A DNA stretch of 38,886 nucleotides from the NCBI GenBank assembly GCA_024224665.1, contig JAAENG010000340.1, forward strand, positions 1 through 38,886. Direction: 5' to 3'. The notes beneath the pieces were generated by a model that was not told where the DNA came from, ran no database searches, and saw only the letters and a program-made list of their open reading frames with translations. Both the position numbers and the translations under genes were made by a program. The DNA comes from Chloroflexota bacterium. GTDB taxonomy: Bacteria > Chloroflexota > Anaerolineae > J102. Below are positions 14,825-21,818 of the stretch, piece by piece (positions within the stretch are counted from its first letter, which is position 1; each line of letters begins with the position of its first letter).

Positions 14825-15133
14825 AGGTATTCCAACGAGTATCTTGCTGCTCCGGCCGGTGGTGCAAGCGAATACGTCGAACTGTTCAACAGCAACCCCT
14901 TCGATGTCGACCTCAGTGACTGGCAGATCGATGACATCGCCGGTGGCAGCAGCCCCTATCGCTTGGGATCAGGGAGTGTTATCCCCGCTGGAGGGTTCTA
15001 CCTGGCGATCCGGGCCTTTGGACTGAACAACAGCGGCGACAGCGTGCGCTTGCTGGCGCCCGATGATACGATCTTGGATAGCCACAGCTATCTAGAAAAT
15101 CCTGGCTCAGGCATAGCCTGGTCGAGATATCCC
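14825..15133 (+). pseudogene. Lamin-tail-domain (LTD) protein remnant
   Basis: Read in the frame of 14825, the sequence gives 'NEYLAAPAGGASEYVELFN', then 'DVDLSDWQIDD', 'SGSVIPAGGFYLAI', 'NSGDSVRLLAPDDTILDS' and 'WSRYP'. This is the ordered set of strands of a bacterial lamin-tail domain (usual pattern: N-E-ylA-...-EyvELyN-...-dlsgW-...-iPaggy...-d-vrLl-...-iDs...). It is preceded in frame by TGA (14822-14824) and has no start codon or signal peptide. At about 15130 the homology stops exactly where the antisense E1 alpha fragment begins. Such domains normally occur in large secreted proteins or nucleases. This is one domain cut off at both ends and should not make a functional protein. Confidence 0.75.
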
Positions 15134-15320
15134 ATAGCTAGTGGCCCGGTCCGAGATGCGCTGGATGTTGAATGCTCTTTTGGGTGAAAATGACATGGCA
15201 TACTGGTTGTTCTCGCACACCTAAACCACCGGCAAGGTGCAGATAGCGGCCATGTTCAATACCTCGTGGAAAGGCCCGGTGTTCGCAGCGCCGTCGCCAA
15301 AAAAACAGAGCACGATTTTT
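15128..15320 (-). pseudogene. Fragment of pyruvate/2-oxoacid dehydrogenase E1 alpha subunit gene
   Basis: Reading the - strand downward from 15320 gives '[19 protein letters not shown]', then '[13 protein letters not shown]', a TAG stop (15223-15221), '[10 protein letters not shown]', and later '[11 protein letters not shown]'. This is the thiamine-diphosphate motif of E1 alpha proteins (GDG ... NN, with the family's 'FHEALNMAA', '[10 protein letters not shown]' and 'iaDRAasYG' words). The TAG replaces the residue just before VCENN. The fragment spans about 64 codons of a protein normally about 320-370 residues long, with no start or end. It meets the lamin-tail remnant of the opposite strand at about 15128-15133. 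I see it as a relic; there is no E1 beta, E2 or E3 gene in the window. Confidence 0.82.
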
Positions 15321-15501
15321 GCCGCGTTCATCCGCGTCCCATATACTCAAACAAACCTTGACCATTACAGTTCCAGAATTAAAATGCTCCCAAAAACTTA
15401 GTTCTTCGTGAAACGTAAAACGTGAGGATTTAGGCGTAAAATCATCACGCATCACGCATCACGTTTCACGAGTTTTGCATTATTGTTACCCTGGAACAGC
15501 C
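15321..15501. repeat. Intergenic repeat-word tract with a large imperfect hairpin
   Basis: The inverted repeat CGTGAAACGT (15407-15416) / ACGTTTCACG (15461-15470) is perfect over 10 bp. After a short mismatch it continues with GTGA/TCAC, enclosing about 44 bases. The right arm contains three near-tandem copies of the 7-mer ATCACGC (15444-15464). To the left is the word TCCGCGT around 15331 next to GCGTTCATCCGCG (15324-15336). The tract lies just beyond the stop of the D-2-hydroxyacid dehydrogenase gene, so its transcript could fold and end or protect the long - strand mRNA. No T-run is seen, so it is not a classical terminator. Confidence 0.6.
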
Positions 15502-16491
15502 TTAGTAGAGCACTTCCGGATTGACGATGCGGCTGGGTCTCGAACCTTGTTGAAGCGCCCGCACATTCTCGACGATCATCGCTGAGTGATGCACTTTCAC
15601 ATCGTCCGAGGCGCCCGCAAGATGCGGGGTCAGGAGCACATTGTCGAGTTCGCGCCAGGGACTATCGGGAGGCAGCGGCTCCTGCCAAAAAACGTCGAGA
15701 GCTGCGCCGGCGATTTGCTCTTCCTGCAGAGCCGCAAATAGTGCTTGCTCATCGATTATGGCAGCACGAGCGGTATTGATCAGGTAGGCGCTGCGTTTCA
15801 TGCGGCGCAATTCGGCCCCTCCGATCATGCCACGGGTCTCCGGCGTGACAGGTACGTGCAAAGAGATGAAATCGGATTGGGAGAGAACAGGGTCGAGGGA
15901 AGTCAACTGGCCGAGATCGCCCAGTGCTTCCTGGCTGAGATAGGGATCGTAGATCGCGACGATCATGCCCAACGCCCGCGCCCGCCGGGCCAATCCCCGG
16001 CCAATAGCGCCGCACCCAACTAAGCCCAATGTCTTCCCGGCCAACTCCGGCCCCCGAAAGTGGAAATAGGGGATCTCACCATCGACATGCCAGCCGTATT
16101 CGCGTACATGGCGGTCAGCCCGGCAGATATTCCTGCCCAGAACCAAAATCAATCCCAGAGCGAAATCAGCCACCGAATCAGCGTTGCGGGCGGGTGTGTT
16201 CAAAACAGGGATCCCCCGCGCCGTCGCCGCCGCCACATCCACATTGACCGGAACGCCGCGACATACGGCGATGTACTTCAACTGCGGGGCGGCAGCGATC
16301 ACCTTCGCCGTCACCTGTTCGACTTCGACCACCAAAAGCGCGACATCACCGACAAGATCGATCAGCGCCTCCTCGCTCAAGGTGTGTCGCGTCTGTCCCC
16401 AACCGCCGAGCACGACCTCGTAACCCAACTTCTCCAGGCCTGGAATGGCGTCGGCGTCAAATTCAGATAGAACCATCGCTCGCTTCGTCAT
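15502..16491 (-). CDS. D-2-hydroxyacid dehydrogenase (NAD-dependent, phosphoglycerate-dehydrogenase-like)
   Basis: 329 residues. It reduces a 2-keto acid to a D-2-hydroxy acid, or the reverse, with NAD(P)H. The Rossmann motif 'GLVGCGAIG' is at 157-164. The family's catalytic triad is present: Arg242 in 'INTARAAIID', Glu271 in 'FWQEPLP', and His290 in 'LTPHLAG'. Length matches the family (310-330); there is no ACT domain, so it is not a full-length SerA. The start ATG (16491) directly follows the TAG of the kinase gene, so the two are translationally coupled. It is the last gene of the long - strand cluster. The physiological substrate is unknown, perhaps a keto acid or sugar-acid intermediate of the pathway. 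Confidence 0.88.
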   Translation of the reverse strand: MTKRAMVLSEFDADAIPGLEKLGYEVVLGGWGQTRHTLSEEALIDLVGDVALLVVEVEQVTAKVIAAAPQLKYIAVCRGVPVNVDVAAATARGIPVLNTPARNADSVADFALGLILVLGRNICRADRHVREYGWHVDGEIPYFHFRGPELAGKTLGLVGCGAIGRGLARRARALGMIVAIYDPYLSQEALGDLGQLTSLDPVLSQSDFISLHVPVTPETRGMIGGAELRRMKRSAYLINTARAAIIDEQALFAALQEEQIAGAALDVFWQEPLPPDSPWRELDNVLLTPHLAGASDDVKVHHSAMIVENVRALQQGSRPSRIVNPEVLY

Positions 16492-18006
16492 CTAATCCGC
16501 TCCTGCCGAAAAGTGCTCCTGCATCTTCTCGAAGAGAGTGACATACGCCTGGTAATGCGGCTCGTAGGCTGAATTTCGGCCTGGATCGGGTTCGTACAGG
16601 ATTTCGGGCGGGGGCGGCAGCCGTTCGGCGCTGCCAGTTCCCCACAGCACGATCTGCGCCCCGGCCGCTGCTGCTGGCTCGACCACCTGCGGCGCCAGCA
16701 GCGGGCGGTCGAGAACATCGGCCATCATCTGCGCCCACAACGGCACATTGGCCGATCCGCCGCTGAACAGCACCCGGCCAAAGCGCTTGTCCAGCACCCG
16801 CTCCAACTGTTCCAGGTTACCCCGCACGCCGTAACAGACACTTTCGAGGATGCTGCGGGCGACATGGCCGATCTGATGGTTGACGTTGAAATTATGAATG
16901 ACATACGGGGCCTTGCGCTGCCAGGTGTCCTGCGCCCATCGTGGGCTGGCGGCCACGACCAGCAATCCTTCCGCACCAATTGACGCCTGCGCTGCGATTT
17001 CGTTCAACACCTCGTACTCGCCCAACCCCCGACGGCGAGCCTCGGCCACCTGCGCCTGCCCAAATGTGTCTCGGAACCACTTATAAAGCATGCCCGTGAG
17101 CCCGGCATTGGTCTCCAGTGCCCAGAATTCGGGCGCCAGATGCGTGCTCACCCAGGGGTAGCGCAACGGATCGAACATCGGCCGGTTCAGCGTCAGTAGG
17201 ATGGGCGTGGTCGATCCGCCGACGATCACCACCTGTTCGTTCCCCATGCCGCCGACACCAAGACAGCCAAATTGTGTGTCGCCGCCACCGACATGCACAG
17301 GCAAGCCGGGTGGCAAGCCGACAGCACGAGCGATGTTAGCGTCCATTCCGCCCAACTGCTCCCCACTTTCGAGCGCGGGCGGCAACAATGATTTTCTTAT
17401 ATCAAATTCACGCAGGAGATCATACGCCCAAGTGCGATTTCGCACATCGGCCATCTGTCCTGCGCAGATGAGTGTGGCGTTGGTGGCTTGGCGGCCGCTG
17501 AGCCGGTAGAGCACCCAGTCGTGGATGAAGAGCATGACTGCAACACGGCGCCAAACGTCGGGCTGCTCAGCCTGAAACCACAAAAGTTTGGGCAATGTAA
17601 GCTCGGGCGCAAGCCAATGGCCGCTAAGCCGGTAGAGTTCGCCGATCCCCAACTGCGCCTCGATGCGGGCATTGGCTGAGGCCCCCCGCCGGTCGTAGTT
17701 GAGCACGCCGGGAGCCAGGGGGATGCCGCTTCGATCCAGCAGCACAAAACCTTGCCGCAGCGAGGTGGCCGTGACGCCCAGATAATCTGCGCCCGGCCTC
17801 CCAACCTGTTTCACGACCTCTGCTATCACCCCAACGATGTGCTGCCACCAGACATCGGGATCAAACTCAGCCCGGTCGGGTTGGGGATGATGGATGGGAC
17901 AGACGCTTGCAGCCACACCCAACACCCGATCTTCAGCAATGGAATAAACACAGGCACGGCTGCTTCCGGTGCCCACGTCGATGGTCAAGGCCAGGTCGCC
18001 GTTCAT
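16492..18006 (-). CDS. FGGY-family carbohydrate kinase (xylulokinase / AI-2-kinase-like)
   Basis: 504 residues, cytoplasmic. It transfers phosphate from ATP to a sugar or polyol. The N-terminal ATP/sugar motif is 'TIDVGTGSSRACVYS' with Asp10. 'GGGDTQFGCLGVG' marks the interdomain catalytic region, and the C-terminal FGGY_C signature region reads 'FSGGSANVPLWAQMMAD' followed by 'EPAAAAGAQ'. Segments such as 'EFDPDVWWQ', 'TSLRQGFVLLD', 'LYRLSG' and 'LPKLLWFQ' recall autoinducer-2 kinase (LsrK) and related kinases more than glycerol kinase, but FGGY substrate calls from sequence are unreliable. Its start overlaps the sulfurtransferase stop by 4 bases (ATGA). It probably phosphorylates the ketose or sugar acid produced by the upstream isomerase and dehydrogenases. 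Confidence 0.88.
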   Translation of the reverse strand: MNGDLALTIDVGTGSSRACVYSIAEDRVLGVAASVCPIHHPQPDRAEFDPDVWWQHIVGVIAEVVKQVGRPGADYLGVTATSLRQGFVLLDRSGIPLAPGVLNYDRRGASANARIEAQLGIGELYRLSGHWLAPELTLPKLLWFQAEQPDVWRRVAVMLFIHDWVLYRLSGRQATNATLICAGQMADVRNRTWAYDLLREFDIRKSLLPPALESGEQLGGMDANIARAVGLPPGLPVHVGGGDTQFGCLGVGGMGNEQVVIVGGSTTPILLTLNRPMFDPLRYPWVSTHLAPEFWALETNAGLTGMLYKWFRDTFGQAQVAEARRRGLGEYEVLNEIAAQASIGAEGLLVVAASPRWAQDTWQRKAPYVIHNFNVNHQIGHVARSILESVCYGVRGNLEQLERVLDKRFGRVLFSGGSANVPLWAQMMADVLDRPLLAPQVVEPAAAAGAQIVLWGTGSAERLPPPPEILYEPDPGRNSAYEPHYQAYVTLFEKMQEHFSAGAD

Positions 18007-18842
18007 ACGTCCGCTTCAACAGAGAGAGTCGGATCCGCCAGCCATTCTTCCAGCGAACCGTCATACATGCTGACATCGTCGTAGCCCAACAACGTCAGGA
18101 TCAGGGCATCGCTGCTGGCGACGATGCCCGCCCCGCAGTATGTGATTACCTGATTATCCGGCAACGCCCCTGCGTTTTCAAACCAGCGGCGCAGGACTGA
18201 GCGGGGCAGAAACACATGGGTGTCGGGATCGACCAGGGTGCGGGCGCTGATGTGGATGCTACCTGGGATGCGGGCAGCGGCATAGTTCTCGGCGCTAAGG
18301 GCGTTGATCTGACATGCCGGACTATCTTGGGCGGCTATCACATCCGCTTTGTGGGCGACGAGATGCGGGCGGGGGCGGGAGATGAAGGAGGCAGGTGCAG
18401 GAACCGTCACAGTGGTCGAGATGGGATACTGCTCGTTCTGCCAGGCGCGCCAACCGCCATTTAACACGGCGGCGTTGTCAAAACCGAAGGCGCGCAGCAT
18501 CCACCACAGACGCGCCGCCCACACGTTCATGTCGCTGTCGTACAGGATGACGCAAGCCCCCTCCCCAACCCCGTGTGCGGCCATACCGGCGGCAAAGCGT
18601 GCGGCTGAGGGCCAGGAAAATCGCATCGATGTGTTTGGTTCCGACAGTTCATGATCGAGATCGGCGAATGTGCTGCCGGGGATATGCCCCAGCTCCCACT
18701 GATCCCGACCACTTTCGATGCGCTTACCATGTTCCTCGGCAAGAATGCGCATCGTACAATCGAGGATGCGCAGGTCAGGGTGAGCGACATGATCGTGCAA
18801 CCAGGCGGCGTTGATTAGAGGGGAGGGTATGATTAGAGTCAT
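18003..18842 (-). CDS. Two-domain sulfurtransferase (rhodanese / 3-mercaptopyruvate type)
   Basis: 279 residues, the usual length for tandem-rhodanese sulfurtransferases, with no signal peptide. The N-terminal, normally inactive, domain starts 'WLHDHVAHPDLRILDCTM' and includes 'HIPGSTFADLDHELS'. The C-terminal domain has 'ARIPGSIHISA' and the active-site loop 'VITYCGAGIVAS' with Cys236. The loop reads CGAGIVA, closer to the mercaptopyruvate type (CG-x-G-V-T) than to thiosulfate rhodanese (CRKGV). It moves a sulfane sulfur onto an acceptor. Finding it inside a sugar cluster, 15 bases after a zinc dehydrogenase gene and overlapping a kinase gene, is unusual. Either it has a pathway-specific sulfur step or it was recruited for another reason. 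Confidence 0.88.
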   Translation of the reverse strand: MTLIIPSPLINAAWLHDHVAHPDLRILDCTMRILAEEHGKRIESGRDQWELGHIPGSTFADLDHELSEPNTSMRFSWPSAARFAAGMAAHGVGEGACVILYDSDMNVWAARLWWMLRAFGFDNAAVLNGGWRAWQNEQYPISTTVTVPAPASFISRPRPHLVAHKADVIAAQDSPACQINALSAENYAAARIPGSIHISARTLVDPDTHVFLPRSVLRRWFENAGALPDNQVITYCGAGIVASSDALILTLLGYDDVSMYDGSLEEWLADPTLSVEADV

Positions 18843-18857
18843 GGCAAATGATGGAAA

Positions 18858-19889
18858 TCAGGGGATCAAAAGTGTTTTGATGCTGGTGACGCCAGCCTGG
18901 AATTTGACGTTGATCGCGTCCTCGTAAGAGGCAAGGGGGAAGGTGTGTGTGACCATCACCTGCCAATCGACCAGGCCCTCGGCCAGATATTTGATGGCCA
19001 GCGCATAGGTGTTGGGACTGAGATGGCCGCCGGCCAATTCCAGCTCTTTGAACTCGCTCACGATATTGAAGTCCACGGTCGCTTCCTGGCCGTACACGCC
19101 GAATATGACCATGCGACCAGCCTTGCGCAGGGCGTCGAGGCCGGTCGTGATTGATTGCGGGCTGCCGGAAACCTCGATGTAGATGTCACAGCCACGGCCA
19201 TCGCTGAGAGAACGAACGGCGTCCGGGACATCGACCTGGGTGGGGTTGAGGACGTGGTCGGCCCCGAGCTGTCCGGCGATTTCGAGCAGGCCATCGTCGA
19301 TGTCGACACCGATCAGGGTGAAGGGCGTTTTCAATCGGGCAACCTGGAGTGCACCCATGCCGATAGCGCCCAGACCGGCCACTACCACGGTGTCACCCAA
19401 CTGGATGTCGGCTAACTGCACGGCGTGGATGGAGCAGGAAAGTGGTTCGATCAGAACGACTTGTTCGGGCGCAAGCGCCGATGGTACGCGGTGGATGATA
19501 GCGCCCGCCGGGATCTTTAGGTAGTCCGCCCAGGCCCCGACACAGACGCCGGGGCGGTCGCAGTGCTGATACAGCCCGCGATGGCAGAACCAGCAGGTAC
19601 GGCAGGGAACGAGGATCTCGGCGGTGATGCGCTCACCTTCCTCGAGGTCTCTCTTTAGTTTGACTTGTGCGCCCATTTCTACGATTTTACCCACATATTC
19701 GTGGCCAGGAACGTAAGGATCGGGCAACTGCCAGGGATGGTTGCCGCTGAATATCTTGCGGTCAGCGGCGCAGATTCCGGCAGCTTCGACCTGAATGACT
19801 ATCTCGTTCGGCCCAGGTGCCGGTTTTTCGATTCGTTCGAGGCGAAATTCGCGGCCGTCGCGCACAACCACAGCATCCATCTGGCTCAT
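18858..19889 (-). CDS. Zinc-dependent alcohol/polyol dehydrogenase (third of three in the cluster)
   Basis: 343 residues, medium-chain dehydrogenase family. Catalytic zinc ligands are Cys40 ('GICAADRK') and His63-Glu64 ('PGHEYVG'). Structural zinc cysteines are Cys96, Cys99, Cys102 and Cys110 ('CRTCWFCHRGLYQHC'). The NAD-binding turn is 'VVAGLGAIGMGALQVARL'. The sequence resembles threonine 3-dehydrogenase/sorbitol dehydrogenase relatives that oxidise a secondary alcohol of a polyol or sugar. A strong ribosome site (GGAGGAG) lies just ahead of ATG 19889. Only 2 bases separate it from the SorC regulator gene. The substrate is unknown; it likely oxidises a hydroxyl group of the pathway sugar. 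Confidence 0.88.
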   Translation of the reverse strand: MSQMDAVVVRDGREFRLERIEKPAPGPNEIVIQVEAAGICAADRKIFSGNHPWQLPDPYVPGHEYVGKIVEMGAQVKLKRDLEEGERITAEILVPCRTCWFCHRGLYQHCDRPGVCVGAWADYLKIPAGAIIHRVPSALAPEQVVLIEPLSCSIHAVQLADIQLGDTVVVAGLGAIGMGALQVARLKTPFTLIGVDIDDGLLEIAGQLGADHVLNPTQVDVPDAVRSLSDGRGCDIYIEVSGSPQSITTGLDALRKAGRMVIFGVYGQEATVDFNIVSEFKELELAGGHLSPNTYALAIKYLAEGLVDWQVMVTHTFPLASYEDAINVKFQAGVTSIKTLLIP

Positions 19890-19891
19890 AA

Positions 19892-20860
19892 TTATTCTCC
19901 TCCGGCGGATCGATGTTGATTTGAGCGTTGGCTTGCCCTTAGTAGCGCCTGGGCGGTGGCGGTATCGCTGACAAAAACGTTGATGTATCCGCCGCGAATG
20001 GCGCCGAAAATGGCACGGACCTTGTCTGCTCCACCAGCAATGGCGATGACCGTAGGAATGGCAGCAAGTTGATCCAAGCTGAGGGCGATGAGACGTTCGT
20101 CCAGTTCCGTCACGACCGGCTTACCTTCGCCGTCGAAGAAGTGTCCAAGAACATCACCTACGGCACCCTGTGGTCGCAAGTGCAACACGGTTGCCTCGTC
20201 ATAGTAGCCCAGCTTGCGCATGAGCATATCGTCGGCGACATTGCCGATGCCCACCAGGGCCACATCGCAGGCAGCCGCCCGCTTCAAAGCCGAAGCAATC
20301 TGAGGGTCTTGCATGAGAGCATCTCGGCCGACTGCGCTCTTGACCATGAGGGGCGAAAAGACATGCTCGGCCTCGCCGCCGCAAAGCTCGGCCAGACGCC
20401 AACTCACGTTGTAGGTGTCCACACCCAGATCAGAATCTGACGCCCCGCCCACCATTTCCACAAAAGTGCATTTAGTGGTGCGATTGCGTTCGACAAAACG
20501 GGGGATCATAGCCAGTGTGCGGCCCATGCCCAGACCCACCACCATACCGGGGCGGAAGAGGGTGTCCAGATAGCGAGCGGCCGCTTCGCCCAGGGTGCGC
20601 CGCAGCTTTGATGCATCCAACGGTGTTGACGCCAACCAGGCATCCTTCAGACCCAACTGTTGCCTTAGCTCACCCTCCAGTTCCAGGTGCGTCGTAGATT
20701 TGGCGATGCGAAATTCGATGATGCCTTCGTCACGCGCTTCCTTGAGCAAACGCGTGACCTTGACCCGCGGTAGATTCAGCCGTTCGCCGATTTCCTGATG
20801 AGTCAAGCTTTCGACGTAGTACAGCCAGGCCACGCGGGCGAGCAGATCGTCACGGTTCAT
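19892..20860 (-). CDS. SorC/DeoR-type sugar-binding transcriptional regulator
   Basis: 322 residues from ATG 20860, chosen because it begins right before the helix-turn-helix ('MNRDDLLARVAWLYYVESLT', then 'HQEIGERLNLPRVKVTRLL'). A longer open frame to 21040 lies wholly inside the nucleoside-hydrolase gene. Residues about 60-315 form the SorC sugar-binding domain, with 'VVGLGMGRTLAMIPRF', 'DVALVGIGNVAD', 'GAVGDVLGHFFD' and 'TVIAIAGGADKVRAIFGAIRGG'. Such proteins bind a phosphorylated sugar and control catabolic operons (SorC, DeoR of Bacillus, LsrR). The gene overlaps the nucleoside-hydrolase stop by 11 bases and lies inside the cluster, so it most likely controls it. The operator may be the palindromic region near 34744-34777, but this is inference. 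Confidence 0.9.
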   Translation of the reverse strand: MNRDDLLARVAWLYYVESLTHQEIGERLNLPRVKVTRLLKEARDEGIIEFRIAKSTTHLELEGELRQQLGLKDAWLASTPLDASKLRRTLGEAAARYLDTLFRPGMVVGLGMGRTLAMIPRFVERNRTTKCTFVEMVGGASDSDLGVDTYNVSWRLAELCGGEAEHVFSPLMVKSAVGRDALMQDPQIASALKRAAACDVALVGIGNVADDMLMRKLGYYDEATVLHLRPQGAVGDVLGHFFDGEGKPVVTELDERLIALSLDQLAAIPTVIAIAGGADKVRAIFGAIRGGYINVFVSDTATAQALLRASQRSNQHRSAGGE

Positions 20861-21737
20861 AGCGTGCATAGTGTGCGGCTGCGTGTTCCCAGGCATCGTA
20901 CAGTGTCTGGTAAAAGCCGTCGAGGTCAAGGATGTGGGCTGGCATGTTGATGGTGGGGGCTCCGGCCTCCTCACTTGATACCAGAGCGCCCGTTTCCATG
21001 TCGGCCACGCTGGCGCGCAATCGTGCGCGTCGGTTGTCAAATAAGTCAGGTCGGGAGAGGTAGATGGCGGGAAGGAGGTCCCACAAGTATTCGGTCGAGC
21101 TGCCGTGATGGACGATACATCGCCGAAGCCAATCGTGCATGGCCTCGTAAATCTCCGTGCCCTGCCAGCACTTCATTTTAGCCAATTCATCCAGGCCAAA
21201 GGGCGCTTCCAGGCAGATCTGAGCGTTCATGAGCGTGACCGGACATTCGGCATCGAGCACCAGTTGGGCGGCTTCGGGGTCAGAGGAGAGATTGCGTTCG
21301 GGCACATGCTCCCAGCCGGGAATGGGTAAGGCTTGGAGATAGCCGCCCATGATCGCAATCTCACGTACGTTTTTGAAGAAGTCTGAATCAAGCTCGTATG
21401 CCCCGCGCAGGTTACCAAGAGGGCCAATGGCCAGCACGCTGACCTCGCCGGGATAGCGTGCGGCGGTGTCGGCCAAAAAATGAGCGGCCTCGGTGGGCGG
21501 TTGCTGGCGCTCTCCGACGCCGTGGATCAAGGGGATATCGCTGCACCCCACCGCCCGAACAAACCACTCGGTGCCACCCTGTACCTCCTCGATGGTTCCG
21601 TTACCAAAGGTGGTCGTGATCCCGACCAGATCGATATCTTCCCGGCCAAGCAGATAAAGCAGGGTCTGCCCGTCGTCGATGGGCCGGTCGGGCGCGCCCA
21701 GGGTGTTGTCGCAGTCGCAGATCACTTTCTTGGACAT
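20850..21737 (-). CDS. Nucleoside-hydrolase-family protein (variant N-terminal metal motif)
   Basis: 295 residues, the usual length for inosine-uridine hydrolase relatives. These cut the N-glycosidic bond of ribonucleosides, giving base and ribose, and need Ca2+. Classical members start with D-T-D-P-G-x-D-D; here the same position reads 'CDCDNTLGAPDRPIDDG', with Asp8, Asp10 and Asp21-Asp22 kept but a 5-6 residue insertion and no Pro-Gly. Then come 'LVGITTTFGNGTIEEV', 'LIHGVGERQ', 'VLAIGPLGNLRGAYE' and 'IAIMGGYLQ', all typical family blocks. The central 'ERNLSSDPEAAQLVLDAECPVTLMN' matches the family's 'EfNi..DpeAA..vl.a..pvtlv'. The substrate may differ from common nucleosides. It lies between the ADP-ribosylglycohydrolase gene (81-base gap) and the regulator. 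Confidence 0.88.
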   Translation of the reverse strand: MSKKVICDCDNTLGAPDRPIDDGQTLLYLLGREDIDLVGITTTFGNGTIEEVQGGTEWFVRAVGCSDIPLIHGVGERQQPPTEAAHFLADTAARYPGEVSVLAIGPLGNLRGAYELDSDFFKNVREIAIMGGYLQALPIPGWEHVPERNLSSDPEAAQLVLDAECPVTLMNAQICLEAPFGLDELAKMKCWQGTEIYEAMHDWLRRCIVHHGSSTEYLWDLLPAIYLSRPDLFDNRRARLRASVADMETGALVSSEEAGAPTINMPAHILDLDGFYQTLYDAWEHAAAHYARYEP

Positions 21738-21818
21738 GGTTGGCAGCTTTTTGCGGGGAAATGAGGGAAAATGTGATGATTAAAGATTGAAGACTAAAGA
21801 TTCTCTACCGTAGTGAAG

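Noticed and set aside
20861-21040. N-terminal extension of the SorC regulator
   Set aside because: The extension overlaps the nucleoside-hydrolase gene fully and has no homology-like features; the helix-turn-helix begins right after ATG 20860.
16492-21040. Full autoinducer-2 (lsr) uptake and processing system
   Set aside because: The FGGY kinase and SorC regulator recall LsrK and LsrR, and an ABM protein lies elsewhere in the window. However, the importer is not LsrACDB-like and no LsrF is present, so the call is not supported.
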